Of a stretch of DNA of 28,658 nucleotides, positions 1 through 7,606 are shown piece by piece. This stretch comes from a bacterium (GTDB taxonomy: Bacteria > Patescibacteria > Dojkabacteria > JAKAPS01 > JAJZLI01). Every line of letters begins with the position of its first letter. Position 1 is the first letter of the stretch. A program made the translations under genes and the position numbers. The notes beneath the pieces were generated by a model. The model was not told where the DNA came from. It did not search any database and was given only the letters and a program-made list of their open reading frames with translations. The stretch spans positions 1 to 28,658 of the forward strand of contig JAJZDR010000017.1 of the NCBI GenBank assembly GCA_021805885.1, read 5' to 3'.

Positions 1-528
1 CACTGATTGTACTTGATTACTACTATCATATGTAATTTGTACTGATTTTATTTGAGTGTTTATAAAATATTTATTATTTTTATTATTTGAAGAGAAATTA
101 TGTATCAGATGAGCTACATCAAGTACATTTGCTCCAGAACAGTTAAATGTAATACTACCATTATATACATAGAGAAAATTTGATAAAGATATATTTCCTG
201 GGACTAAAGCTTCAAATCTATTTAACACAGTAACAGGGTTATTAAAAGTATTAGTTATACTACTAACATCATTATACCTTTGGTTAACATTATTAAGAGT
301 CTTAACAGTTTTAGAAAAGGATTGCAGACTTCTTTTATCCTTATTGTATACATTTTGAGCAAATACTTCATTCTTTTTTGCCGTCTTAGCCATACCTACA
401 ACAAATACAGAGGCTACTTCAGCGAGAATTATAACTATAGCAGCAACAATTTCTAGAGTATACATTCTAGACTCTTTTACTAATTCTTCTTTTGTTTTTC
501 TTGGAATTAAGTTTATTCCTGTTTTCAT
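1..528 (-). CDS. pilN: PilN-like type IV pilus inner-membrane assembly protein (3' end cut by window edge)
   Basis: I translated this by hand from the ATG at 526-528; 176 codons stay open to base 1, so the C-terminus lies outside the window. The N-terminus carries the short cytoplasmic motif INLIPRKTKEE, the signature by which PilN binds PilM. It is followed by one membrane helix (about residues 22-46, ending VASVFVVG). The rest, with AKTAKKNEVFAQ next to the membrane, is a predicted coiled/periplasm-side region. In the family PilN is a bitopic protein that pairs with PilO and links cytoplasmic PilM to the pilus machine. It starts 3 bases after the pilM stop, the classic pilM-pilN order, and pilO is expected next. 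No Shine-Dalgarno motif precedes the ATG. The family call rests on the N-terminal motif and gene order; the distal part is divergent. Confidence 0.85.
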   Translation of the reverse strand, partial: MKTGINLIPRKTKEELVKESRMYTLEIVAAIVIILAEVASVFVVGMAKTAKKNEVFAQNVYNKDKRSLQSFSKTVKTLNNVNQRYNDVSSITNTFNNPVTVLNRFEALVPGNISLSNFLYVYNGSITFNCSGANVLDVAHLIHNFSSNNKNNKYFINTQIKSVQITYDSSNQVQSV

Positions 529-531
529 ATT

Positions 532-1581
532 TTATACTTTTAATGCTAATCCTAAAGCAACTGCATACCCAGGGAGTGGGGCAGGGAGCTTATTCTTTAA
601 CGAAGGATCCATATATATTTTTGAGTAAGGATTTCCAACTTCAACTTCCATATTTAAATTTTGTGCAAGATATAAAACTAATCCTGGAAGCATTGATCCA
701 TTTCCAACAAGTATTATTTTAGTTGGAGTATCAGATATATTAGTAGCTTTATAAGCATTAAATACCCTTCTTATTTCATTAACTATAGATTCCATTATAG
801 GGAGTAACGTTCTGTAGATTTTTCCTTCTAGCTGGGCTGGGTCAAGGCCATAACTCTTTTTGTATTCTTCAGCCTGTACCTCTTCAAGATTAAATCCTTG
901 AGCAATAGCTTTTGTAAGAACTGAAGATCCAATAGCTATTGTCTGTGGGAAAAGTAATGTTTCCTTATATGCTACAACTGTTTCTATTCCATTATAACCA
1001 AAATCCATAATAAGGCTCGCAGATGTATCATTTTTATATGATAGACTCCTAACTAAAGACAATGATTCTGTTTCTATTAAAACTGGTGTAAAACCAGCAA
1101 GTTTCAAAATATCAACATATCTATTTATAAGCAGTTTGGGTGCAGCAACAAGTAAAACATCATATTGCGTAACACCGTCACTCGATGTCTCTAGTTTATT
1201 AATAATAGACCAATCAACTTGTACTTCATCTGGAGATATAGGTATGTTTTTTTTAGTAGCCCAAAATACTGCTTCTTCCAGATCTGCTTCCTTTTGTGCA
1301 GGTATTCTTATTACTTTCGAAAATATTGAACTATCAGGCAGAGATATTGAGGCATTGTTTCCCTGTATACCCAAATCATGCACCAATGATTTTAAAGATT
1401 CTGCTAATGTTCTTTTATGATCTTCGTTCTCACTGCCTAATACTCCATATGGAGTATCCATTGATCCAAAAGTAACAATAGCTGGATTTTTATCCACATC
1501 TTTTAGCTTCACAACTTTTATTGTATGAGCTCCGAAGTCTACAGCGAATGAGTTTAAATTTTCTTTCCTTTTACCAAACAT
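532..1581 (-). CDS. pilM: Type IV pilus assembly protein PilM (actin-like ATPase)
   Basis: The 349-residue protein has the actin/FtsA/MreB fold signature. A phosphate-1 loop, AVDFGAHTIKVVKL, lies near residues 13-26 with D15 at its core. A second phosphate loop, IMDFGYNGIETV, lies around 190-202, and an adenosine-type motif, IILVGNGSMLPGL, lies near 288-300. The length equals that of typical PilM (about 350). PilM is cytoplasmic, binds the N-terminal tail of PilN, and connects the PilB/PilT motors to the PilN-PilO ring. It sits between a response regulator (4 bases upstream) and pilN (3 bases downstream), so it is translated from the same operon message. The ATG at 1579-1581 gives the full N-terminal strand before the first loop. 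Confidence in family is high. Confidence 0.95.
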   Translation of the reverse strand: MFGKRKENLNSFAVDFGAHTIKVVKLKDVDKNPAIVTFGSMDTPYGVLGSENEDHKRTLAESLKSLVHDLGIQGNNASISLPDSSIFSKVIRIPAQKEADLEEAVFWATKKNIPISPDEVQVDWSIINKLETSSDGVTQYDVLLVAAPKLLINRYVDILKLAGFTPVLIETESLSLVRSLSYKNDTSASLIMDFGYNGIETVVAYKETLLFPQTIAIGSSVLTKAIAQGFNLEEVQAEEYKKSYGLDPAQLEGKIYRTLLPIMESIVNEIRRVFNAYKATNISDTPTKIILVGNGSMLPGLVLYLAQNLNMEVEVGNPYSKIYMDPSLKNKLPAPLPGYAVALGLALKV

Positions 1582-1585
1582 AATT

Positions 1586-1972
1586 TTATAATTTATTTAA
1601 ATAATTTTTTACCTCTTTAACGATCTGTTCCGGTGTAAGTTCAGTTTTCATCAAAAATCCATCAGCTTTCTGTGAGAATATATCTTTCACTATAACCTCA
1701 CTAGTAAGATTGGTCAATACTACAACAAGTGGATTATGGTATTTCTCAGTATCTGTTTTTACAAGGTGTAAAAAATATGTACCATTTATGGTACCACTTG
1801 GTAACATAAGATCCAGTAAAATAAGGTCAAACTTCTCCTGTTCTGCTAACTTAATACCCTCATCTCCTGTATAAGTAGATGATACTTTATATCCAGCCTT
1901 CTCTAAGATTTCTGTATATAATTCAACTAAATAAACTTCATCTTCTACAACAAGAATCTTTTTTTTGTCCAT
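1586..1972 (-). CDS. Single-domain response regulator (CheY-like receiver) inside the pilus operon
   Basis: This 128-residue protein is a receiver domain and nothing else. It has the acidic pair E10-D11 (ILVVEDE), the phosphoacceptor D54 (LILLDLMLP), the switch Thr T87 (VVLTNLT) and conserved K109 (GFLMKTE), and it ends about where the fifth helix should. There is no DNA-binding or enzymatic output domain, so it probably works by protein contact, like CheY or PilG/PilH. It lies 2 bases after the secreted-protein gene and 4 bases before pilM, so co-expression with the pilus machine is near certain. No histidine kinase gene is in the window, so the phosphodonor must be encoded elsewhere. A role in pilus extension, retraction or localisation is inferred from position only. 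Confidence 0.93.
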   Translation of the reverse strand: MDKKKILVVEDEVYLVELYTEILEKAGYKVSSTYTGDEGIKLAEQEKFDLILLDLMLPSGTINGTYFLHLVKTDTEKYHNPLVVVLTNLTSEVIVKDIFSQKADGFLMKTELTPEQIVKEVKNYLNKL

Positions 1973-1974
1973 AA

Positions 1975-3870
1975 TTAATTATCTATTATTATTTTTCCCA
2001 TTGAAATTAAAAACGCATCTACAACATCATATGGAGAAACAGCAGATAACCCACCTCCTGGTTCTTGAACATTTCCAGTACTCTCAACATCAGCCTGTGT
2101 ATTTGCATCAAGGTCCCTATCATAAGAAAATGCTTGTGTTGGTGTATTGCTAGTTATTTCTATATTACCACTTGCAATTATAACAAGTCCTGGACATGAT
2201 TGAACATTTGTTAGTGGAGATGATCCAGCTATTGTACACGTTGCAGTTTGCGGATATAGTGAAGGGTTAATTGTAACATTACCATTAACAACTAAAACCG
2301 AGCTACCAGTATATATAGTATTTTGGGATATAGTTAAATTTCCTTGATAAAAATACCAATTTGGATTCGATGGGGTCATTGATTGCAGACTACCTAGGTT
2401 TGCCTGATTTTGAGGTATTCTATTCACCTGTATAACCCCATTTGAAAAAGAGTTTTGACATTTCCCAGTTATCTCACAATATAAGGTAGCATAAAAGTTG
2501 AAATCATATATTGGAATACCATTATTGGTAAGTCCTAATTTTTGATTGGTATATTCTAATGAAGATGAAGTTGCAGGGCTACCATTTTCAAAATTTAAAC
2601 CACCACCTAAAGTTTCTAATAGAGCATTTGTGAATATCTTATCTGCAGGCGTAGCTGGACTTGGTGGAGTAGTGATATTAAATCCCCCTCTTGAATAAGC
2701 ATTTCCTCCATTAGAAGTTGACAGCCAAGAAGCATAGATATTGAGTCCTACAGGAGTAGGGTTACTAGCTTGAACAAAAGAAGATGGAGAAACTATAACC
2801 TGACCTTGATATGAAGAAGATCCTGACCCAGATGCCATACCTTGTGTGTTTGCAACCCTTGTCCATAAATGGTTATTTACAGGAACATCTGTACTGGAAT
2901 TATCACAATACAAATATAAATTAGGGCTAGTACTTGTTTTATTTGTGGGGTTTACACAATATACCAAAACAGATTTTTGTCCACTTGATTCTTTTCCATC
3001 CCATAAATAAAGCCATGGTTGACTTGTTGTAATATTCCAAGAAACGTATCTACTAGAATTAGAACATTGTAAATTACCATTAGTACAACTTGTACTTAAT
3101 GTATATATTATAGTTCCATCTGGATTACCTCCATACTGTCCAGTATTAAAAGAAAGAGCTGTATCAGAGGCTAAAGATAGTATAAAGGAACCTTCCCTTA
3201 AATTCATAGTAGCTGTTGCAGCTCCCCCTGTATTACAATCTTGACCTCCAGACAAAGTAGCTGTTAGAGTTACAGGAGACAACTGTCTCCCAGGATCTGG
3301 GGACACATTATTCCAATTAAAAACTTTAGTATTATTAACCGAAACTGTATTAACAAGCGTATTAAAACTAGAGCCTGAACAAGATTCAGAAGTGTTTGCT
3401 ACTAAATTATTAAGATAACTAGAGTTATTGGAGGTCTCAGATAAATTAGCACTACCGTTTACATCATAAACATTTTGATCAAAAACTTTTTCTGAGCTTT
3501 GTGTAGAATAGTTTGCAGGAGGATTATCATATAGTACGCAAGAGTATGGATATATTGTACTATACTGTAAACATGTTGGGATATAAGTATAGTTACATTG
3601 GTATATAGTATAATAATCTATATGGTAAGGCCCAGAGCCAGAAACATTTATGTTATATGAATTACCATTGCCAACTGGAGTTAAGGATACATTAATTTGA
3701 CCATTATATAAGGTATTTCCTTCTTGTACACCAGTATTAAAACAATTAGCATATGGACCAGTCCATGCAAAAACTGGTTTTGAACTAAATTGAGCATATA
3801 AAAATATCCCAAAAAGGACAAAAGACACTACAAAAAAAGTTTTTAAACCATTATTAATAATAACTTTCAT
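1975..3870 (-). CDS. Secreted Cys-rich surface protein of the pilus operon, candidate pilus-tip/adhesin component
   Basis: The 631-residue product starts with basic residues and one hydrophobic stretch (about 10-27) and a plausible signal-peptidase site after PVFA (near residue 35). The mature part is rich in Asn, Ser, Thr, Tyr and Gly, and I count 14 cysteines, an even number that fits disulfides. The last ~130 residues show short repeated beta-strand phrases (VLVVNGNVTINP, LVIIASGNIEITS, ISMGKIII) like a small right-handed beta-helix. It occupies the place in a minor-pilin cluster where PilX/PilY1-type tip proteins are usually found. No PilY1 or lectin motif is recognisable, so the tip or adhesin role is inference. 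A 59-base gap with its own -10 element separates it from the upstream minor prepilin. Confidence 0.85.
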   Translation of the reverse strand: MKVIINNGLKTFFVVSFVLFGIFLYAQFSSKPVFAWTGPYANCFNTGVQEGNTLYNGQINVSLTPVGNGNSYNINVSGSGPYHIDYYTIYQCNYTYIPTCLQYSTIYPYSCVLYDNPPANYSTQSSEKVFDQNVYDVNGSANLSETSNNSSYLNNLVANTSESCSGSSFNTLVNTVSVNNTKVFNWNNVSPDPGRQLSPVTLTATLSGGQDCNTGGAATATMNLREGSFILSLASDTALSFNTGQYGGNPDGTIIYTLSTSCTNGNLQCSNSSRYVSWNITTSQPWLYLWDGKESSGQKSVLVYCVNPTNKTSTSPNLYLYCDNSSTDVPVNNHLWTRVANTQGMASGSGSSSYQGQVIVSPSSFVQASNPTPVGLNIYASWLSTSNGGNAYSRGGFNITTPPSPATPADKIFTNALLETLGGGLNFENGSPATSSSLEYTNQKLGLTNNGIPIYDFNFYATLYCEITGKCQNSFSNGVIQVNRIPQNQANLGSLQSMTPSNPNWYFYQGNLTISQNTIYTGSSVLVVNGNVTINPSLYPQTATCTIAGSSPLTNVQSCPGLVIIASGNIEITSNTPTQAFSYDRDLDANTQADVESTGNVQEPGGGLSAVSPYDVVDAFLISMGKIIIDN

Positions 3871-3880
3871 TTATACCATT

Positions 3881-3886
3881 ATTATA
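3881..3886 (-). promoter_or_regulatory. Candidate internal -10 element for the secreted pilus-operon protein
   Basis: On the minus strand TATAAT is followed by 10 bases and then the ATG at 3870, which would give a leader of only about 3-4 bases. It lies in the 59-base gap after the GspJ-like gene. I see no good -35 hexamer, so this is tentative. Confidence 0.35.
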
Positions 3887-3929
3887 CAAATTTATTATAA
3901 ATTGCAATATATTTATATAACAAGGAAAA

Positions 3930-4592
3930 TCAATTGGAATAGACGTAATTTTCTAAAGTTGCGCTAGAGATTAAATTCATGCATACTTTTTGTCCGTAAA
4001 ATTGAAACGTATTTAGAGTACAACCTTTGATCAAAATTGTTACATAAGGTGCAATATATACACTAGAATTTGATCCTTGGGGAGTACCAGTATAGTTGTA
4101 ATTATAGTAGTAGAAATTTAATGCCTCTACATCTATATTATTAGGATTTGTTACATTACTGCCATTATATGTAATATATCCTCCAGTTTTTTGCCCACCT
4201 GGGATAGACGAAGATGATGTTAGAGTAATAGTTGCAATAGTATCACCAACTTGATTCTTTACTATTAAGGAACCAGAAGAGCTACAAAGAACAATAGAAC
4301 TTTGGGGAGGATTAGGGTTACATATACCTGAGTTTACATTAGTAAGGTTAACAGTAGCTCCATTCCTAATAACTTTTTTTAAATAACTCATTGCATATTG
4401 TATTTGATTTTCAACGTGAGATTGAGTATTTAAATCTGTAATATATGCATATGTATTAGTAAATGAAGACATTAATACTAAAATCAAAAAGGAGAATATT
4501 GCCATTACAACTAATAGTTCTATAAGGGTAAACCCTTTTTTTATATTAAATACATATTTAGCTATTTTATTATTTTTTACATTTCTTAACAT
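3930..4592 (-). CDS. Minor type IV prepilin, PilW/GspJ-like
   Basis: The 220-residue protein has a class III prepilin signal: a 20-residue basic leader ending KKG, cleavage before F21, then FTLIELLVVMAIFSFLILVLMSSF with Glu at +5 and a 20-residue hydrophobic helix. After it comes a conserved-looking helix (QSHVENQIQYAMSYLKKVIRNG), characteristic of PilW/GspJ minor pilins, and a beta-rich C-terminal domain with several cysteines. In the family it helps form the initiating tip complex with the GspH- and GspI-like pilins. Its first 7 bases overlap the end of the preceding prepilin gene, indicating translational coupling. Assignment to prepilins is firm; the PilW/GspJ subtype rests on order in the cluster and the helix after the membrane segment. 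Confidence 0.9.
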   Translation of the reverse strand: MLRNVKNNKIAKYVFNIKKGFTLIELLVVMAIFSFLILVLMSSFTNTYAYITDLNTQSHVENQIQYAMSYLKKVIRNGATVNLTNVNSGICNPNPPQSSIVLCSSSGSLIVKNQVGDTIATITLTSSSSIPGGQKTGGYITYNGSNVTNPNNIDVEALNFYYYNYNYTGTPQGSNSSVYIAPYVTILIKGCTLNTFQFYGQKVCMNLISSATLENYVYSN

Positions 4593-5215
4593 GATTTTCC
4601 AGTAATAATCTTGGTAGAGCTCAGGTATTGATTAAAACTTCCTTTAGGATATCCTCCAATCCAAGGTAATGAAGAAGGCATTGTTTGAGATGTACTTCCA
4701 TTATTAAAATTCCAAAATACATATCCTGTTATAGTTGACTGGTTACATGAGCTTAAAGATGTTCCCATTGGTTGAGAATATAAAAGTATTTCCATATTCT
4801 GGGGTTCGCTAAAAAGAGCCAATTGATTTGCTGTTGCACCAACAACATTTAGTGCATTCGCTATAGGTAGACAATTTTGAGAATTTGAGTTTGCAGCACT
4901 ACAGGATATACCTTCATTAGAAGTCCACGATATATTACCCTCATTAGCCCATACATGAGCATACGACATCTCATATGATAGAACTTGTTGTGCTACCATA
5001 TTAGCTTCATTTTGATAGCTCTGATGAATTGCAAGTGATTCAGCATATAATACTGCAAGTAGTATAAAAGACATGAATACCATGGCTACAAGGGTCTCTA
5101 TTAGAGTAAATCCACCTGATACATTTAGATTTATATTATTTGAATCCATGTTCGATGAATCTAGACTCATCGAACATGAATCTTTAATATATTTAAAAAG
5201 ATTTTTTTTATCCAT
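4586..5215 (-). CDS. Minor type IV prepilin, PilV/GspI-like
   Basis: The 209-residue product carries GGFTLIETLVAMVFMSFILLAVLYAESLAI, a prepilin cleavage motif with Glu at +5 followed by the membrane/assembly helix; the ETLVA pattern is typical of PilV/GspI. The leader before the cleaved Gly is unusually long (35 residues, rich in Ser, Asp, Asn) because it includes a segment encoded by a perfect 12-bp inverted repeat. An ATG at 5147-5149 would give a normal 13-residue leader, but the ATG at 5213-5215 sits 2 bases after the previous stop and fits operon spacing better. The C-terminal domain has cysteines that could form disulfides. It precedes the PilW/GspJ-like gene with overlapping ends. Confidence 0.88.
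   Translation of the reverse strand: MDKKNLFKYIKDSCSMSLDSSNMDSNNINLNVSGGFTLIETLVAMVFMSFILLAVLYAESLAIHQSYQNEANMVAQQVLSYEMSYAHVWANEGNISWTSNEGISCSAANSNSQNCLPIANALNVVGATANQLALFSEPQNMEILLYSQPMGTSLSSCNQSTITGYVFWNFNNGSTSQTMPSSLPWIGGYPKGSFNQYLSSTKIITGKSC
5147..5178 (-). repeat. Perfect 12-bp inverted repeat in the prepilin leader coding region
   Basis: Arms at 5147-5158 and 5167-5178 are exact reverse complements (CATGTTCGATGA and its partner) around the 8-base loop ATCTAGAC. It begins about 37 bases inside the PilV-like gene. The mRNA would fold into a strong hairpin for such an AT-rich genome. The coded peptide repeats Asp-Ser units. Confidence 0.8.
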
Positions 5216-5217
5216 AT

Positions 5218-5994
5218 TTATTGCATTGTTTGAACTACACTATTTGCATTGCTACTATATGTATCATATATATTAACATCCTCTGAAGAATTAGTATATT
5301 TAAGAGTAAAAGATGCGTTACTTCCAACCCCAGGTGAGCTTATAAGACTATAAGGAGAACTCAAAGAATATATAAATACACTACCAGACACTTCTTCAAG
5401 CAAAGGAAAATTACCATTAGAGGATATTGTTACACCAGGAGACAAAGCATGATAATAAGTTGCATTTGCTGGAGTAATGCTTCCTCCAATGCACTTACTA
5501 AGTGGATTAACAGAACCACTATATGTGTCTCCTGAAGGATAGTTATTATATAGTGAGTTATTCTGAGGTGGGATTGAGTTATCATAGGTTGGAGATGGAG
5601 GAGGGTTATTGCTATTTTGATCTTGGCACGAAGGTTGAACATTCTTAACTGCCATAACTACATCATACCCAGGACAATCGCTAGTACATATTTGAGTAGC
5701 ACTTGTAGCAGGTATTATATAAAATCCATAAACCCAATTGTTACCTGCAGGTTCTTTATAAAAAGATGTAACCCCTGATACAGCTTCCTCTTTAATATAA
5801 CTTAATCTTGACATAAAATTAGAGACAGAACTTGATAATACTGCCTGAGATTGAAGTCCTTTTGTACCAAATAAAACTAACATTATCATGATTACAGAGA
5901 TAGCCATCACAATTAAAAGCTCAATTAATGTAAATCCTTTGGGTCCAGATCCTTCAATTCTATTAATTTTATTTTTTCTTTCTAAATCTATCAT
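5218..5994 (-). CDS. Minor type IV prepilin, FimT/GspH-like
   Basis: The 258-residue protein has a 20-residue leader ending GSGPKG, then FTLIELLIVMAISVIMIMLVLF with Glu at +5. A helix follows (SQAVLSSSVSNFMSRLSYIKEEAVSG) whose spacing resembles the GspH/FimT domain, where residues after the membrane helix describe a DNA- or tip-binding pseudopilin. A long Pro/Asn/Ser-rich loop (about 130-165) makes it larger than most GspH proteins. Its ATG overlaps the pilD stop by 4 bases (ATGA) and its stop is 2 bases before the next prepilin gene, so all are translated from one message. Subtype is inferred from position as first of the three minor pilins. Confidence 0.88.
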   Translation of the reverse strand: MIDLERKNKINRIEGSGPKGFTLIELLIVMAISVIMIMLVLFGTKGLQSQAVLSSSVSNFMSRLSYIKEEAVSGVTSFYKEPAGNNWVYGFYIIPATSATQICTSDCPGYDVVMAVKNVQPSCQDQNSNNPPPSPTYDNSIPPQNNSLYNNYPSGDTYSGSVNPLSKCIGGSITPANATYYHALSPGVTISSNGNFPLLEEVSGSVFIYSLSSPYSLISSPGVGSNASFTLKYTNSSEDVNIYDTYSSNANSVVQTMQ

Positions 5995-6809
5995 AATAGA
6001 TAAAAATAACTTAGAAAATGTAATATATATTGATTAAATATTATATAGAATATAATACTACAAGCTAAAAATGGTGCAAAGGGTATTGTTGATTTCATAT
6101 TCTTTGCTTTACTAATTATAAGTCCTATACCAACTAATGCTCCTAATAAAAATGATAGGAAAAGAACAAATAATATTGATGGGAAGCCCAATATTAACCC
6201 CATTACAAAGGCAAGTTTCATATCTCCTCCTCCCATTCCGCTACCATGGGTTATAACAATCAAAAGGAGGAATACTGCACCTACAATGACTCCAGTATAT
6301 ACATGCATTGCAATATATGCTATTGAGGTAAATCCCATGAAATATAACAAAAAGAGATAAATAAGCGTAACTATTGATATAGCAACCATAAGTTTATTAG
6401 ATATTTCTAAATAAAGAAAATCGTATAATGCTATATACAAAAAAGATATTATTACAAATATATAGAAAATTAATTGTATTATATTAAGTAGGGTAGGGTA
6501 CAGAATTTGTATGATACCAAAAAAATAGAAATAGAGTACAAAAATAACTCCTGTAAGTACCTCAACAATAAGGTATTGATAAGATATCTTTTCATTGCAA
6601 TATCTACATCTACCTTTGAGAAATATAAAACTAAATATAGGTATTAGATCAAAGAAAGATAGCTGATGTTTACACTGTGGACACATTGACCTCCCTGTCT
6701 TTATATTTAAACCCTCATGTACTCTATAAACTGATGCATTTATAAAACTACCTATAGCTGTTCCAAATAGAAATGTAAAAACTAGTAAATATACAATAAA
6801 GATCAACAT
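5991..6809 (-). CDS. pilD: Prepilin leader peptidase/N-methyltransferase PilD
   Basis: This bifunctional membrane aspartyl protease cleaves and methylates the prepilins encoded on both sides of it. With the ATG at 6807-6809 it has 272 residues. FGTAIGSFINASVYR opens the N-terminal methyltransferase domain. Zinc-type cysteines follow at C43, C46, C68 and C71. The two catalytic aspartates are D130 (IALYDFLYLEISN) and D196 in the GMGGGDMK motif. About eight hydrophobic helices are visible. A TTG at 6830 would add seven residues; I prefer the ATG because the hydrophobic N-terminus then starts normally and neither start has a Shine-Dalgarno motif. Its stop overlaps the next gene by 4 bases. It lies just beyond the hairpin that follows the major pilin. 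Confidence 0.95.
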   Translation of the reverse strand: MLIFIVYLLVFTFLFGTAIGSFINASVYRVHEGLNIKTGRSMCPQCKHQLSFFDLIPIFSFIFLKGRCRYCNEKISYQYLIVEVLTGVIFVLYFYFFGIIQILYPTLLNIIQLIFYIFVIISFLYIALYDFLYLEISNKLMVAISIVTLIYLFLLYFMGFTSIAYIAMHVYTGVIVGAVFLLLIVITHGSGMGGGDMKLAFVMGLILGFPSILFVLFLSFLLGALVGIGLIISKAKNMKSTIPFAPFLACSIIFYIIFNQYILHFLSYFYLL

Positions 6810-6849
6810 AATATAAAAGATATCATACAAAACCGTATAAGTAAATAAA

Positions 6850-6871
6850 GAACCTCTTTAAAAAGAGGTTC
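6850..6871 (-). terminator. Hairpin terminator/attenuator after the major pilin gene
   Basis: GAACCTCT and AGAGGTTC pair around a short AT loop (up to 10 bp if the inner T/A pairs form), followed on the minus strand by CTTTATTTAC, an imperfect U tract. It lies 29 bases after the pilin stop and 41 bases before the pilD ATG. It could end most pilin messages while letting some polymerases continue into pilD and the minor pilins. Confidence 0.7.
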
Positions 6872-6899
6872 TCTATATGATAAATAATTTACCAAATTC

Positions 6900-7526
6900 T
6901 TAGTTACATGTAATACTTACAGTCCCAGAAGTTAAAGTATTATTATTTAAAGAGTAAGGAGAGTTACTTCCATTTGCAGTGTAAGGGAATATGCCTCCAT
7001 TTTCTAAACATGCTCCAACTACATAACCTGTAATAGTTTGATCATTTGACAATGCCACTGAACCATTATGAAAAGGTATGTAGAAATAATGAGTATTACT
7101 ATTACCAGAAGTTCCAGTTGTATAACCAAATCCAGGGGTTGTGCTAACTGCAGTGCAAGAATATCCACTACCAGAATTACTTAGTGTTGATTGGTTAGGA
7201 ACTATTGTTGGGCTACACAGACTAGAGTCTGTAACATATGGGTTAATGCCTGGAAAAGGAGAAGCAAAAACAACGTCACCACTCGTCTGCATACCTACAG
7301 AATAAGGATATGTTTGTCCTGTTCCGTAATACGTCTCTAACAAACCAGAAAGACCTTTCACTGCTGTTTGTCTTGCAGAGTTTCTTGCATCAGCCTGAGC
7401 TGCACCAAGACCTATAATTGCAATAGCAATTAATATACCTATAATTGCCATAACAATCAAAAGCTCAACTAAAGTAAAACCTTTTGAATTTAATTGTTTT
7501 ATTCTGAATCTAGATTCTCTATTCAT
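6900..7526 (-). CDS. pilA: Type IV pilin, probable major subunit
   Basis: The 208-residue prepilin has a 16-residue leader (ending LNSKG) and then FTLVELLIVMAIIGILIAIAIIGLG, the best-preserved pilin helix in the window, with Glu at +5. Next comes AQADARNSARQTAVKGLSGLLETYYGTGQTYP, the usual alpha-1C region of major pilins and pseudopilins. The C-terminal domain is beta-rich, with cysteines that could form the D-region disulfide. It stands alone between pilC and pilD with its own candidate promoter upstream and a hairpin downstream, the arrangement expected for a subunit needed in excess. That it is the major pilin is inferred from this setting and helix quality. G/S/T/N richness is shared by the minor pilins. 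Confidence 0.9.
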   Translation of the reverse strand: MNRESRFRIKQLNSKGFTLVELLIVMAIIGILIAIAIIGLGAAQADARNSARQTAVKGLSGLLETYYGTGQTYPYSVGMQTSGDVVFASPFPGINPYVTDSSLCSPTIVPNQSTLSNSGSGYSCTAVSTTPGFGYTTGTSGNSNTHYFYIPFHNGSVALSNDQTITGYVVGACLENGGIFPYTANGSNSPYSLNNNTLTSGTVSITCN

Positions 7527-7541
7527 AGTAAATTAATAAAA

Positions 7542-7570
7542 ATTATATAAACTTACATTAAGTATACAAA
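7542..7570 (-). promoter_or_regulatory. Candidate promoter of the major pilin gene
   Basis: On the minus strand TTTGTA (7565-7570) is followed after 17 bases by TATAAT (7542-7547), giving a predicted leader of about 9 bases before the pilin ATG. The -10 is consensus, the -35 is poor. It lies after the pilC-end hairpin, consistent with an independent pilin transcript. Confidence 0.4.
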
Positions 7571-7583
7571 TATTATATAAAAA

Positions 7584-7605
7584 TACAATATATAGTAATA
7601 TTGTA
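7584..7605 (-). terminator. AU-rich hairpin with U tract after pilC
   Basis: TACAATAT and ATATTGTA are exact 8-bp arms around a 6-base spacer. The minus strand then reads TTTTTATAT. It begins 1 base after the pilC stop, so it may end the pilB-pilT-pilC message or stabilise the 5' part. The all-AU-rich stem makes termination strength uncertain. Confidence 0.45.
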
Positions 7606-7606
7606 C

